Virus record (IMG/VR): IMGVR_UViG_3300044641_006043
Coordinates: 1 to 26,965 of that record
Reading direction: 5' to 3' (one strand)
DNA: 26,965 nt
Source of the DNA: a virus
A program made the position numbers and the translations under genes. This document shows positions 21,160-26,965 of this stretch, piece by piece. The first letter of the stretch is position 1. Each line of letters begins with the position of its first letter. The notes under the pieces were generated by a model that was given only the letters and a program-made list of their open reading frames with translations, was not told where the DNA came from and ran no database searches.

Positions 21160-21584
21160 TGCAGAAAGCATATACCGGACGCGACGGCCGCCTGCTGATC
21201 GACGGTTCCGAGCAAATCAAGGTCACCAGCTGGAACCTGACCGGCAATCTCGAAGCACTGGAAACCACCAGCCTGGGCGACTCCCAACGCACCTATGTGC
21301 CAGGCGTCCAAGAATTCAGTGGCAGCGCCAGCCTTCTGTATTACAGCGATTCAACGGGCCGCAACGATGCCGCAACTGCACTCAAAAACATCCTAAAGAT
21401 AGGCGGCGTATCTGATACGGATACGGTTACTTTGCGTCTGCGTTTTGTCCAGGGTAACGCCACTAACGACGTTGATTTGACTGCTTGGATTACGAGCGTT
21501 TCTTTTGGTGCGAATGTTGGTGAAGTCAGCAGTGCGCAGATAAGCTTCCAGGCAACTGGAGCACTCAATGCGGTGACGATCTAA
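21159..21584 (+). CDS. tail-tube-like protein, distal paralogue 1
   Basis: A 141-residue protein starting on the overlap TGATG. GRDGRLLIDGSEQIKVTSWN, NLEALETTSLGDSQRTYVPG and VQEFSGSASLLYY match the tail-tube fold, with the same E-x-TT-x-x-D...Y...G-S-A pattern seen in the main tube protein (12070). The end, AWITSVSFGANVGEVSSAQI followed by SFQATG, parallels AVITSASMNVNP....SVSINFRPSG there. A second tube-like protein after the J gene could form a ring at the tail tip or an outer layer. Homology to the main tube is inferred by eye. Confidence 0.72.
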   Translation: MQKAYTGRDGRLLIDGSEQIKVTSWNLTGNLEALETTSLGDSQRTYVPGVQEFSGSASLLYYSDSTGRNDAATALKNILKIGGVSDTDTVTLRLRFVQGNATNDVDLTAWITSVSFGANVGEVSSAQISFQATGALNAVTI

Positions 21585-22480
21585 TGGGAATCTATTTAGG
21601 GTTAATCGGCAATATCGAGCTGACCCGCACAGCTCTTGAGGGTGCCAAGCAAAGCATCCTAAATCCTGATGATATTAACCCCCAGCAGGATCGTTTTAGC
21701 TTTGATTTTGAAGAGGGTTACCTGGTAACCGGTGACTTCATCGAAATTACAACTACTGACGGTACAAATCTTGATTTTATTGATACAACTGGCTGGGCAA
21801 ACGGAACCGTCCACTCAAGCGGCGCTTGGTACATTTTTGTCGACGAGTTGGACGGCATCAAGCTTTACACGAGTTTTGCCGCGAGTTTGGACGGTGGCAC
21901 AGCAGGCCGCGTGCCGTTGGTAGCTATTAACCGCAACATTCCAATTAACGTCATTGTTCGAGACCGCGAATCCCGAGTACTTGGCGACGTTATTGAGTAT
22001 GAACTCAACACCAACCGCGAAACAGTCGACATCACCACGCTGAGTGATGAGTATCGCCAGCAGTACAGCAGCCTGATCAGCGGCAGCGGACGACTAACCG
22101 CACGCTGGGACTACACAAACAATCGCCACGAAGAACCAGTCAACTACTTAATGCAGCTGGTACTACGCACTGAAGTTGGCTCCACTTTCCACGGCAGGTT
22201 TTACATCAAAGCGCCAGATACGCCTGCGTTTGCCGGATCTTTTTCGGCTAACCAACTAAATGACTCGCTGTGGTGGGATTTAAATGGGATTATTACGGCC
22301 TCGGCGGTGACTTTTGCGCCGGATCAGGTCATCACCAGCGTGATTGACTTTATTTCGACGGGTCCTATTCGTTTGCGGACTTCAACTCAGCCATTCAACC
22401 GTCTGCTGCAGGAGGACGCTGGCAGGGTCAAACTCGAACAAGATGGAACGTCCTTTGTCCTGTTGGAAGAGCCTGAGTAG
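21584..22480 (+). CDS. tail-tube-like protein, distal paralogue 2, with extra N-terminal domain
   Basis: A 298-residue protein overlapping the previous stop by one base. The second half shows VIEYELNTNRETVDITTLSD, EYRQQYSSLISGSGRLTARW and, near the end, GIITASAVTFAPDQVITSVI followed by DFISTGP, again the tube pattern. The first ~130 residues are different: an opening GIYLGLIGNIELTRTALEG, a loop of strands (YLVTGDFIEITTTDG, WYIFVDELDGIKLYTSF) and RVPLVAINRNIPINVIVRD. It is probably a distal tail or baseplate protein that combines a tube-like core with a binding domain. A leader with a TAGACT box follows its stop. Confidence 0.72.
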   Translation: MGIYLGLIGNIELTRTALEGAKQSILNPDDINPQQDRFSFDFEEGYLVTGDFIEITTTDGTNLDFIDTTGWANGTVHSSGAWYIFVDELDGIKLYTSFAASLDGGTAGRVPLVAINRNIPINVIVRDRESRVLGDVIEYELNTNRETVDITTLSDEYRQQYSSLISGSGRLTARWDYTNNRHEEPVNYLMQLVLRTEVGSTFHGRFYIKAPDTPAFAGSFSANQLNDSLWWDLNGIITASAVTFAPDQVITSVIDFISTGPIRLRTSTQPFNRLLQEDAGRVKLEQDGTSFVLLEEPE

Positions 22481-22484
22481 GGGC

Positions 22485-22492
22485 CTTAGACT
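22485..22492 (+). promoter_or_regulatory. -10-like motif before the fibre gene
   Basis: CTTAGACT resembles CGTAGACT at 5207-5214. It lies 36 bases before the fibre start. The fibre gene also has AAGGAAG (22515-22521) as a good ribosome binding site. Promoter status is weakly supported. Confidence 0.25.
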
Positions 22493-22527
22493 CGTTGTAA
22501 CTGTAAGCGCTAAAAGGAAGCTTCGCG

Positions 22528-25500
22528 ATGGCCGACCTGAGGATCAGCGAACTAGCCGCCCTTGCTGGTGCCAACTTGTCGGCCGGCGATTTTCTGCCCA
22601 TCGCCGATGTAAGCGCCAGCGAGACCAAAAAAATTACGGTCACCGACCTGGTAGGAAGGGCTACCACGCTGATTGCAGACGCCACAATCCCAAGCGGGAA
22701 AATTCTTTTTGGCGCCAATACGATCCCAGGCAGCTCGCTAACTAACACAAGTGTTACCGCAACCCAAATAGCGAACGATGCAGTCACTGCTGCCAAACTT
22801 GCAGACGAATCCAGCGTTGATCTAGTCACTACGCTTCCGGCTAGCGGCGCTTTTGTCGGTCAACTGGCGCTCGATACCGATGACAGCAAGATTTACTGCT
22901 GGAACGGCAGCACTTGGATCAGCGTCAAAGGTGCAGGCAGCGTTAATGCTGTCCTCGGCAGCACTGCTGGCGTCATCAACATTGTTGCCACCACAGTCGG
23001 CGACCAAGTAACAATCAGCGCAACGCTCGACAACACCAGTGCGGCCGCTCAATTTTTAGCTGGTCCAACTGCAGCAGCTGGAGCAGTCGGTTACCGCACG
23101 ATTGCTGGCGCCGACCTACCAACAGCGACAACAACCACAAAAGGCGCGGTCATTGTTAATGGCAACGGCCTAACTCTGACTGGCGATACGATCTCAATCA
23201 ATAACACCGTTACCGCAGAGGCAACCGATTATCACGTTGTTCAATACAACGCCAAAGGTCTTGTAACCGCCGGCCGCCTCGTTGATTCCAGTGATCTACC
23301 AGTCGCCACCGCCTCAACCAATGGCATCGTCAAACCTGGTACTGGCCTCGGCGTAACCGCGGGCGGCACGGTCAATCACACCAATGTGGTTGCACCTGCC
23401 ACTGGAACAAAGGTCAGCTTTGACAGCGAAGGCCACGTCACCGGCACACAGGCGCTTGTCGAAGCCGATATTCCAGGTCTGCCTGCATCAAAAATTACTA
23501 CTGGCACGCTTGACAACGGCCGGATCGGTACAAACACGATCATCGGTTCCAAGCTTGCCAACTATTCCGTTACTCAAATTGGCAGCGTGCTGCCTACCGC
23601 CGAGCACATCGGCCAGTTCTTCTTTAACCCGCTGACCCGCGATCTTTCGCTGTGGGATGGCAATGTTTATCAGCCTGTCGGTATTACTGCAGGTGAAATT
23701 GTTTTCGCTGGTACTTACAACGCAAATACAAACACTCTGAACTCAGTTACCTCAGATGGTGCTGCTGCAGGTTTTGTAAACGGCAATCCACTTCCAGCTG
23801 CTACAGCTGCCAACAGTCGCTATTACGTGGTTGTTAGTCAGCTTGGCACTGGCACAGCACCGGCACCCGCTGTCACACTGGAACCACCGGATATTTTGCT
23901 GTCCAATGGCAGCACCTACATCCTTATTGAGGTTTCACAGACCTTCACTAGCCAAAGCGCAGTAAACGTTGCTTTTACGCCTACCGGCACAATTTCAGCA
24001 GCAAACGTTCAGGCTGCAATCGCAGAAGTTGCTTCCGAATCCTTACAGACAACGGGCGGAACTATAACTGGTCAACTATTGATTGGTCCAGCTGGTACTT
24101 TCGTTTTTGAAGGTGCCACCGACAACACATTTGAGACGACACTTGGCGTAGTTGATCCCACGGCAGATCGCACCATTAATCTGCCAAACGTTTCCGGCAC
24201 TGTTATCACAACCGGAGACACTGGAACAGTCACCAGCACGATGATTGCTGATGGCACGATTACTAATACCGATATTAACGCAAGCGCAGCCATTGCTTAT
24301 AGCAAGCTCGCATCACTGACTAGCGGAAACATTGTCCTTGGTGATGCAACTAATGTCGCTACCAGTACCGCAGTAACTGGAGATGTAACTATCAGCAACA
24401 CTGGTGTTACCTCAATAGCTAGCGGAGCTATTGTAAACGCCGATATTAACGCATCTGCAGCAATTAGTTACAGCAAACTTGCATCTTTAACTAGCGGAAA
24501 CATACTTATTGGTAATGCTAGTAACGTCCCCACAAGTACGGCAGTAACTGGAGATGTAACTATTAGCAATACAGGTGTTACTTCAATATCCAGCGGTGTT
24601 ATTGTTAATGCAGAAATTAACGCTAGCGCCGCGATTGACTACAGCAAGCTAGCACCACTCACTAGCGGCAACATCCTGCTTGGTGATGCCACCAACGTCG
24701 CTACTAGTACTGCAGTAACAGGCGACATTACTATCAGCAACACCGGTGTAACTGCAATAGCTAGCGGTGTAATTGTAAACGCGGATATTAGTACAAGTGC
24801 TGCAATAGCTTACAGCAAGCTGGCTACACTGACAGCCGGCAACATTGTTCTTGGTAATGCCGGCAATGTTGCTACCAGCACTGCAGTTACTGGCGATGTA
24901 ACCATCAGCAGCTCTGGCGTAACAGCAATTTCCAGTGGCGTCATTGTCAACGCCGATATTAGCGCCAGTGCAGCAATTAGCGGTAGCAAAATCGTTGCTG
25001 GTACTACCAGTGTGGTTGGCGTTGTCCAACTTACCGATTCGACGAGTAGTACTAGCACGACGACAGCTGCCACGCCAAATTCGGTGAAGTCAGCTTATGA
25101 CCTAGCTAATGCTGCGCTGCCAAAAACCGGTGGCGTCTTAACCGGAGACCTAACACTTAATGCACAAGCAGACCTGCGTTTTGCCGATGCTGATAGCAGC
25201 AACTGGCTTGCTTTACAAGCACCAACGACTGTAACTAGCAATGTAACTTGGACGCTGCCAGCAGCAGATGGAACCGTCGGCCAAGTCCTTTCGACAAATG
25301 GCACAGGAACACTTAGCTGGCAAACATCTGCAGCTTCAATTCTTCCTTCAGGCACGCGTTTGTTATTCGTTCAAACCAATGCGCCTACCGGATGGACTAA
25401 GGACACCACTCAGAACGATAAAGCACTGCGTGTTGTCAGCGGAAGTGCTAGTACTGGCGGTACAACCGCGTTTTCAACTGTTTTCACAAGTAGAACGCCA

Positions 25501-25788
25501 GCGGGTACTGTAGGTAACACAACGCTTACTGTTTCACAAATACCAGCTCACAACCACTTCATCGCTAATACCAGCAGTAGCGGCTCCTCACTTATTTCTA
25601 CAACTACTTATCTCAATAGAAACAACGCCACAGCTGAGGCTTATGATTTAAGAGGCGGCGTTGGTGTTGCTTCAGTGGGTTTGACCAGCGATACAGGTGG
25701 TGGTACGGCGCACAACCACAGCTTCACAGGCACCGCTTTGGATTTTGCCGTACAGTATGTCGACGTTATTATTGCCACAAAAGATTAA
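22528..25788 (+). CDS. tail fibre / receptor-binding protein with tandem repeats
   Basis: A 1086-residue protein. The N-terminal segment ADLRISELAALAGANLSAGD and FLPIADVSASETKKITVTDL is a virion-attachment type I have seen in cyanophage fibres. A long Thr/Ser/Ala/Gly/Asn-rich beta shaft follows. Four 57-residue tandem repeats span 24265-24948, plus a partial fifth. Then ATPNSVKSAYDLANAALPKT, a conserved fibre motif. The C-terminal tip has LPSGTRLLFVQTNAPTGWTK, DKALRVVSG and two His-Asn-His motifs (PAHNHF at 25543-25560 and AHNHSF near 25708), as in tip domains of collar/short-fibre type that bind metal. It should trimerise and bind the host surface. Strength of the fibre call is high; receptor unknown. 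Confidence 0.88.
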   Translation: MADLRISELAALAGANLSAGDFLPIADVSASETKKITVTDLVGRATTLIADATIPSGKILFGANTIPGSSLTNTSVTATQIANDAVTAAKLADESSVDLVTTLPASGAFVGQLALDTDDSKIYCWNGSTWISVKGAGSVNAVLGSTAGVINIVATTVGDQVTISATLDNTSAAAQFLAGPTAAAGAVGYRTIAGADLPTATTTTKGAVIVNGNGLTLTGDTISINNTVTAEATDYHVVQYNAKGLVTAGRLVDSSDLPVATASTNGIVKPGTGLGVTAGGTVNHTNVVAPATGTKVSFDSEGHVTGTQALVEADIPGLPASKITTGTLDNGRIGTNTIIGSKLANYSVTQIGSVLPTAEHIGQFFFNPLTRDLSLWDGNVYQPVGITAGEIVFAGTYNANTNTLNSVTSDGAAAGFVNGNPLPAATAANSRYYVVVSQLGTGTAPAPAVTLEPPDILLSNGSTYILIEVSQTFTSQSAVNVAFTPTGTISAANVQAAIAEVASESLQTTGGTITGQLLIGPAGTFVFEGATDNTFETTLGVVDPTADRTINLPNVSGTVITTGDTGTVTSTMIADGTITNTDINASAAIAYSKLASLTSGNIVLGDATNVATSTAVTGDVTISNTGVTSIASGAIVNADINASAAISYSKLASLTSGNILIGNASNVPTSTAVTGDVTISNTGVTSISSGVIVNAEINASAAIDYSKLAPLTSGNILLGDATNVATSTAVTGDITISNTGVTAIASGVIVNADISTSAAIAYSKLATLTAGNIVLGNAGNVATSTAVTGDVTISSSGVTAISSGVIVNADISASAAISGSKIVAGTTSVVGVVQLTDSTSSTSTTTAATPNSVKSAYDLANAALPKTGGVLTGDLTLNAQADLRFADADSSNWLALQAPTTVTSNVTWTLPAADGTVGQVLSTNGTGTLSWQTSAASILPSGTRLLFVQTNAPTGWTKDTTQNDKALRVVSGSASTGGTTAFSTVFTSRTPAGTVGNTTLTVSQIPAHNHFIANTSSSGSSLISTTTYLNRNNATAEAYDLRGGVGVASVGLTSDTGGGTAHNHSFTGTALDFAVQYVDVIIATKD
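24265..24993 (+). repeat. four tandem 171-bp repeats plus a partial fifth in the fibre gene
   Basis: Units start at 24265, 24436, 24607 and 24778, each exactly 171 bases (57 codons), with a partial unit from 24949. Each unit reads like NADINASAAISYSKLASLTS, then GN-I-L-G-A-NV-TSTAVTGD, VTISNTGVT and ISSGVIV. Copies differ at many silent sites and a few residues (for example DYSKLAP in unit 3), so the expansion is not recent but the length is kept exactly. Confidence 0.93.
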
Positions 25789-25791
25789 GGA

Positions 25792-26094
25792 ATGAAGTTA
25801 GAACCCGGCAACTTCTGCCCGCTTATCCAAGCCGACTGCAAAGGTATCCAATGCAGCTGGTTCACGCAAGTGCGCGGTACAAATCCGAATACGGGGAAAG
25901 ACGTTGATGAATGGGGCTGCGCTGTCACTTGGCTGCCCGTACTGCTTATTGAAAACGCGCAACAGTCCCGGCAATCTGGTGCTGCTATTGAGTCATTTCG
26001 CAATGAGATGGTAAAAGCCCAGCAAATCAGCCAGCAAGTCTTGTTGGCCGCTACGCAGCTAAACTCACCCTTGTTAGAGGCTAACGCATCATGA
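25792..26094 (+). CDS. conserved phage protein with four cysteines
   Basis: A 100-residue protein whose ATG follows the fibre stop after 3 bases. GNFCPLIQADCKGIQCSWFT, QVRGTNPNTGKDVDEWGCAV and TWLPVLLIENAQQSRQSGAA, then IESFRNEMVKA, form a pattern I recognise as a small conserved protein of marine and freshwater phages. The Cys at 9, 16, 21 and 43 could bind a metal or an Fe-S cluster. The second half is a long helix (to QQVLLAATQLNSPLL). Function is unknown. It is the first of a coupled series (ATGA overlap with the next gene). Confidence 0.75.
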   Translation: MKLEPGNFCPLIQADCKGIQCSWFTQVRGTNPNTGKDVDEWGCAVTWLPVLLIENAQQSRQSGAAIESFRNEMVKAQQISQQVLLAATQLNSPLLEANAS

Positions 26095-26330
26095 GAGTTA
26101 CGGTAATCCCTGTCGATCACTGGGTGCGTCGCGATCAAGTATCCGCACGCCTGCCAGATTGGCCCTTCGATGATTCCGATACCCACGCGATTCAATGGTA
26201 TGACATTGAGGGCGAAATTGAATACAACGGCGATCCAAAGCCGCAAAACCAACTATTTACAGATCCAGCAATCTTGCAACCATACCTAGATGCACTAGAC
26301 CAGTACCTCAACTCAAACCCGGAAGCATGA
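26091..26330 (+). CDS. conserved small acidic phage protein
   Basis: A 79-residue acidic protein overlapping the preceding stop by four bases (ATGA). RVTVIPVDHWVRRDQVSARL, then DWPFDDSDTHAIQWYDIEGE and IEYNGD, is a sequence type found behind fibre genes in related phages as far as I recall. It looks like a small beta domain with a short C-terminal helix (PAILQPYLDALDQYLNSN). Function unknown. Its own stop overlaps the next start in the same ATGA way. Confidence 0.7.
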   Translation: MRVTVIPVDHWVRRDQVSARLPDWPFDDSDTHAIQWYDIEGEIEYNGDPKPQNQLFTDPAILQPYLDALDQYLNSNPEA

Positions 26331-26413
26331 TCTTTTCTGTTGCTTTCCTAAGCCTTTGTTTGTTGTTGCTTATAGGCTATAGCTTGTTAGCAATCAATCC
26401 TCGCGAAGACTGA
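26327..26413 (+). CDS. 28 aa single-pass membrane peptide
   Basis: ATG 26327 overlaps the preceding TGA, and its own TGA (26411-26413) overlaps the next ATG. The product MIFSVAFLSLCLLLLIGYSL followed by LAINPRED is one hydrophobic helix with a short charged end, facing the cytoplasm or periplasm. The double coupling strongly suggests real translation in spite of the small size. Lying directly before a holin-like gene, it could take part in lysis timing, but that is only positional inference. Confidence 0.6.
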   Translation: MIFSVAFLSLCLLLLIGYSLLAINPRED

Positions 26414-26550
26414 TGGCAGTAAAAAGCAAAACGGCACTGGGGCGTGTTGAGCACAAAACCGGCCGCCCCAAAACAACGTCCCAGGGCATGGGACAACACT
26501 CACGCCCTCGCCGTAAAGGTAAGAAACCTCTTCGCGGTCAAGGCCGCTAA
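26413..26550 (+). CDS. conserved small basic phage protein (KTALGRVE type)
   Basis: A 45-residue, very basic protein from ATG 26413 (overlapping the previous stop by one base) to TAA 26548-26550. It reads MAVKSKTALGRVEHKTGRPK, then TTSQGMGQHSRPRRKGKKPL and RGQGR. I recognise the KTALGRVE....GRPKKTRQG.G.HS pattern as a tiny protein widespread in cyanophages and other marine phages, usually near lysis or structural genes. The function is not known; the charge points to nucleic acid or membrane-phosphate binding. Confidence 0.75.
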   Translation: MAVKSKTALGRVEHKTGRPKTTSQGMGQHSRPRRKGKKPLRGQGR

Positions 26551-26571
26551 CCTATAAAAAAGGTCGGCAGT

Positions 26572-26628
26572 ATGCCTCGCAATGGAAAGACACGAGGAAA
26601 TACAGGCCGCCGCGCCCGAACCACCTAA
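26572..26628 (+). CDS. possible 18 aa basic peptide overlapping the holin-like gene
   Basis: ATG 26572 has an AAGG run eight bases upstream, a better spacing than that of the next ATG at 26582. It would encode MPRNGKTRGNTGRRARTT in another frame and end at 26628 inside the holin-like gene. It may be a regulatory or leader peptide that controls translation of that gene, or merely a chance frame. Evidence is thin. Confidence 0.25.
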   Translation: MPRNGKTRGNTGRRARTT

Positions 26629-26836
26629 CCCTTTTAACCAGGCTGTCCCTGCTTTACTCGCCACCGCAGTGGTGGGGCTGGGCGGTCTTTTTATTCAGGT
26701 AGCCAAGCTGGATCAATCCGTAAACACGGTTGCATCCGATATTCAAGAACTGAAAAACGACTCTAAAGAAAGGCTTAGTGATCTCGAAAACAGAGTGCGC
26801 CAGATTGAAATGACCGTCGGCCGCCACAACAAATGA
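26582..26836 (+). CDS. holin-like membrane protein with coiled coil
   Basis: An 84-residue protein. Residues 1-18 are polar, 20-40 form one membrane helix (AVPALLATAVVGLGGLFIQV), and 42-80 are a coiled coil (LDQSVNTVASDIQELKNDSK, then ERLSDLENRVRQIEM) with a basic end. This layout occurs in small phage lysis proteins placed before the endolysin gene; holin or spanin-like roles are possible. No signal peptidase or lipobox site is seen. The following gene starts on its stop codon (ATGA). The lysis role is inferred from shape and place. Confidence 0.55.
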   Translation: MERHEEIQAAAPEPPNPFNQAVPALLATAVVGLGGLFIQVAKLDQSVNTVASDIQELKNDSKERLSDLENRVRQIEMTVGRHNK

Positions 26837-26965
26837 GCGTCGTCAACACCACTGACTTCGGCAACGGCTACAGCCTGGATCAGCTGGAAAACGAACGCGG
26901 CGAACTGTACTACCGGGCCTGCCTAAACAGCGTCTGCCGTTACGCCGAGGACCACTACATCGCAA
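26833..26965 (+). CDS. 5' part of an unknown gene (runs off the window)
   Basis: ATG 26833 overlaps the preceding stop by four bases. The visible 44 residues read MSVVNTTDFGNGYSLDQLEN, ERGELYYRACLNSVCRYAED and HYIA, and the frame is open to the window end. Nothing here matches an endolysin core that I can name. C-ended codons resemble the structural genes. Confidence 0.65.
   Translation, partial: MSVVNTTDFGNGYSLDQLENERGELYYRACLNSVCRYAEDHYIA

Noticed and set aside
24265-26094. Diversity-generating retroelement acting on the fibre gene
   Set aside because: No reverse transcriptase and no second near-copy of the fibre 3' end with adenine-specific changes was seen; the repeats are ordinary shaft units.

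Overview
The window looks like the late (morphogenesis) half of a tailed-phage genome with a long, non-contractile (siphovirus-type) tail. The host is probably a picocyanobacterium of the Synechococcus/Cyanobium type. The host inference rests on small proteins of the kind common in marine and freshwater cyanophages (a DUF6496-like peptide, an 'AKRKRI..GSGEKMRKPGSKG' peptide, a 'KTALGRVE' basic peptide, a 'CPLIQ..C' four-cysteine protein), on mixed GC-rich codon use, and on one HIP1 octamer (GCGATCGC). No database search was possible, so family names come from recognised motifs and gene order. No tRNA, CRISPR, integrase, lysogeny gene or metabolic gene was seen.

Layout. 1-1471: the end of an unknown gene, a PD-(D/E)XK nuclease and a free-standing HNH/AP2-type homing endonuclease. 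1550-1990: the only minus-strand gene, with its own promoter-like motif and a hairpin shared with the convergent HNH gene. 2134-3895: a control-rich stretch of small genes (unknown 115 aa protein, HTH/terminase-small-subunit candidate, two unlisted membrane micro-proteins of 55 and 50 aa, a secreted-looking Cys-repeat peptide), separated by terminators and by palindromes lying on -10-like elements. 3951-8858: terminase large subunit, five small genes, DUF4055-type portal, a 58 aa gene and a scaffold. 8932-10011: major capsid protein, closed by a strong terminator. 10097-11994: head-tail adaptor, stopper, neck and tail-terminator genes in a tightly overlapping series. 12070-16669: tail tube, tail-assembly chaperones joined by a -1 frameshift, tape measure and a minor tail protein. 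16662-22480: NlpC/P60-like protein, a large J-like tail-tip protein and three further tail proteins, two of which resemble the tail tube. 22528-25788: a 1086 aa receptor-binding fibre with four 57-residue repeats. 25792-26965: translationally coupled small genes, a holin-like protein and the start of another gene.

How it fits together: TerS/TerL and portal package DNA into a capsid built on the scaffold. The adaptor, stopper, neck and terminator proteins join head to tail. The chaperones G/GT coat the tape measure while the tube polymerises. The NlpC-like, J-like and tube-like proteins make the tail tip, and the fibre binds the host. Terminators after the capsid, tube and chaperone genes, each followed by a weak -10-like motif, suggest that late gene dosage is set by partial termination and re-initiation.

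The items most worth a second look are the palindrome/-10 cluster and micro-gene cassette at 2.5-3.9 kb, the three tail-tube-like paralogues, the inserted linker-flanked domain in the J-like protein, the NlpC/P60-like protein without its usual histidine, and a duplicated 3' gene end behind the tail tube gene. I did not find a clear, wholly new enzymatic or defence system.
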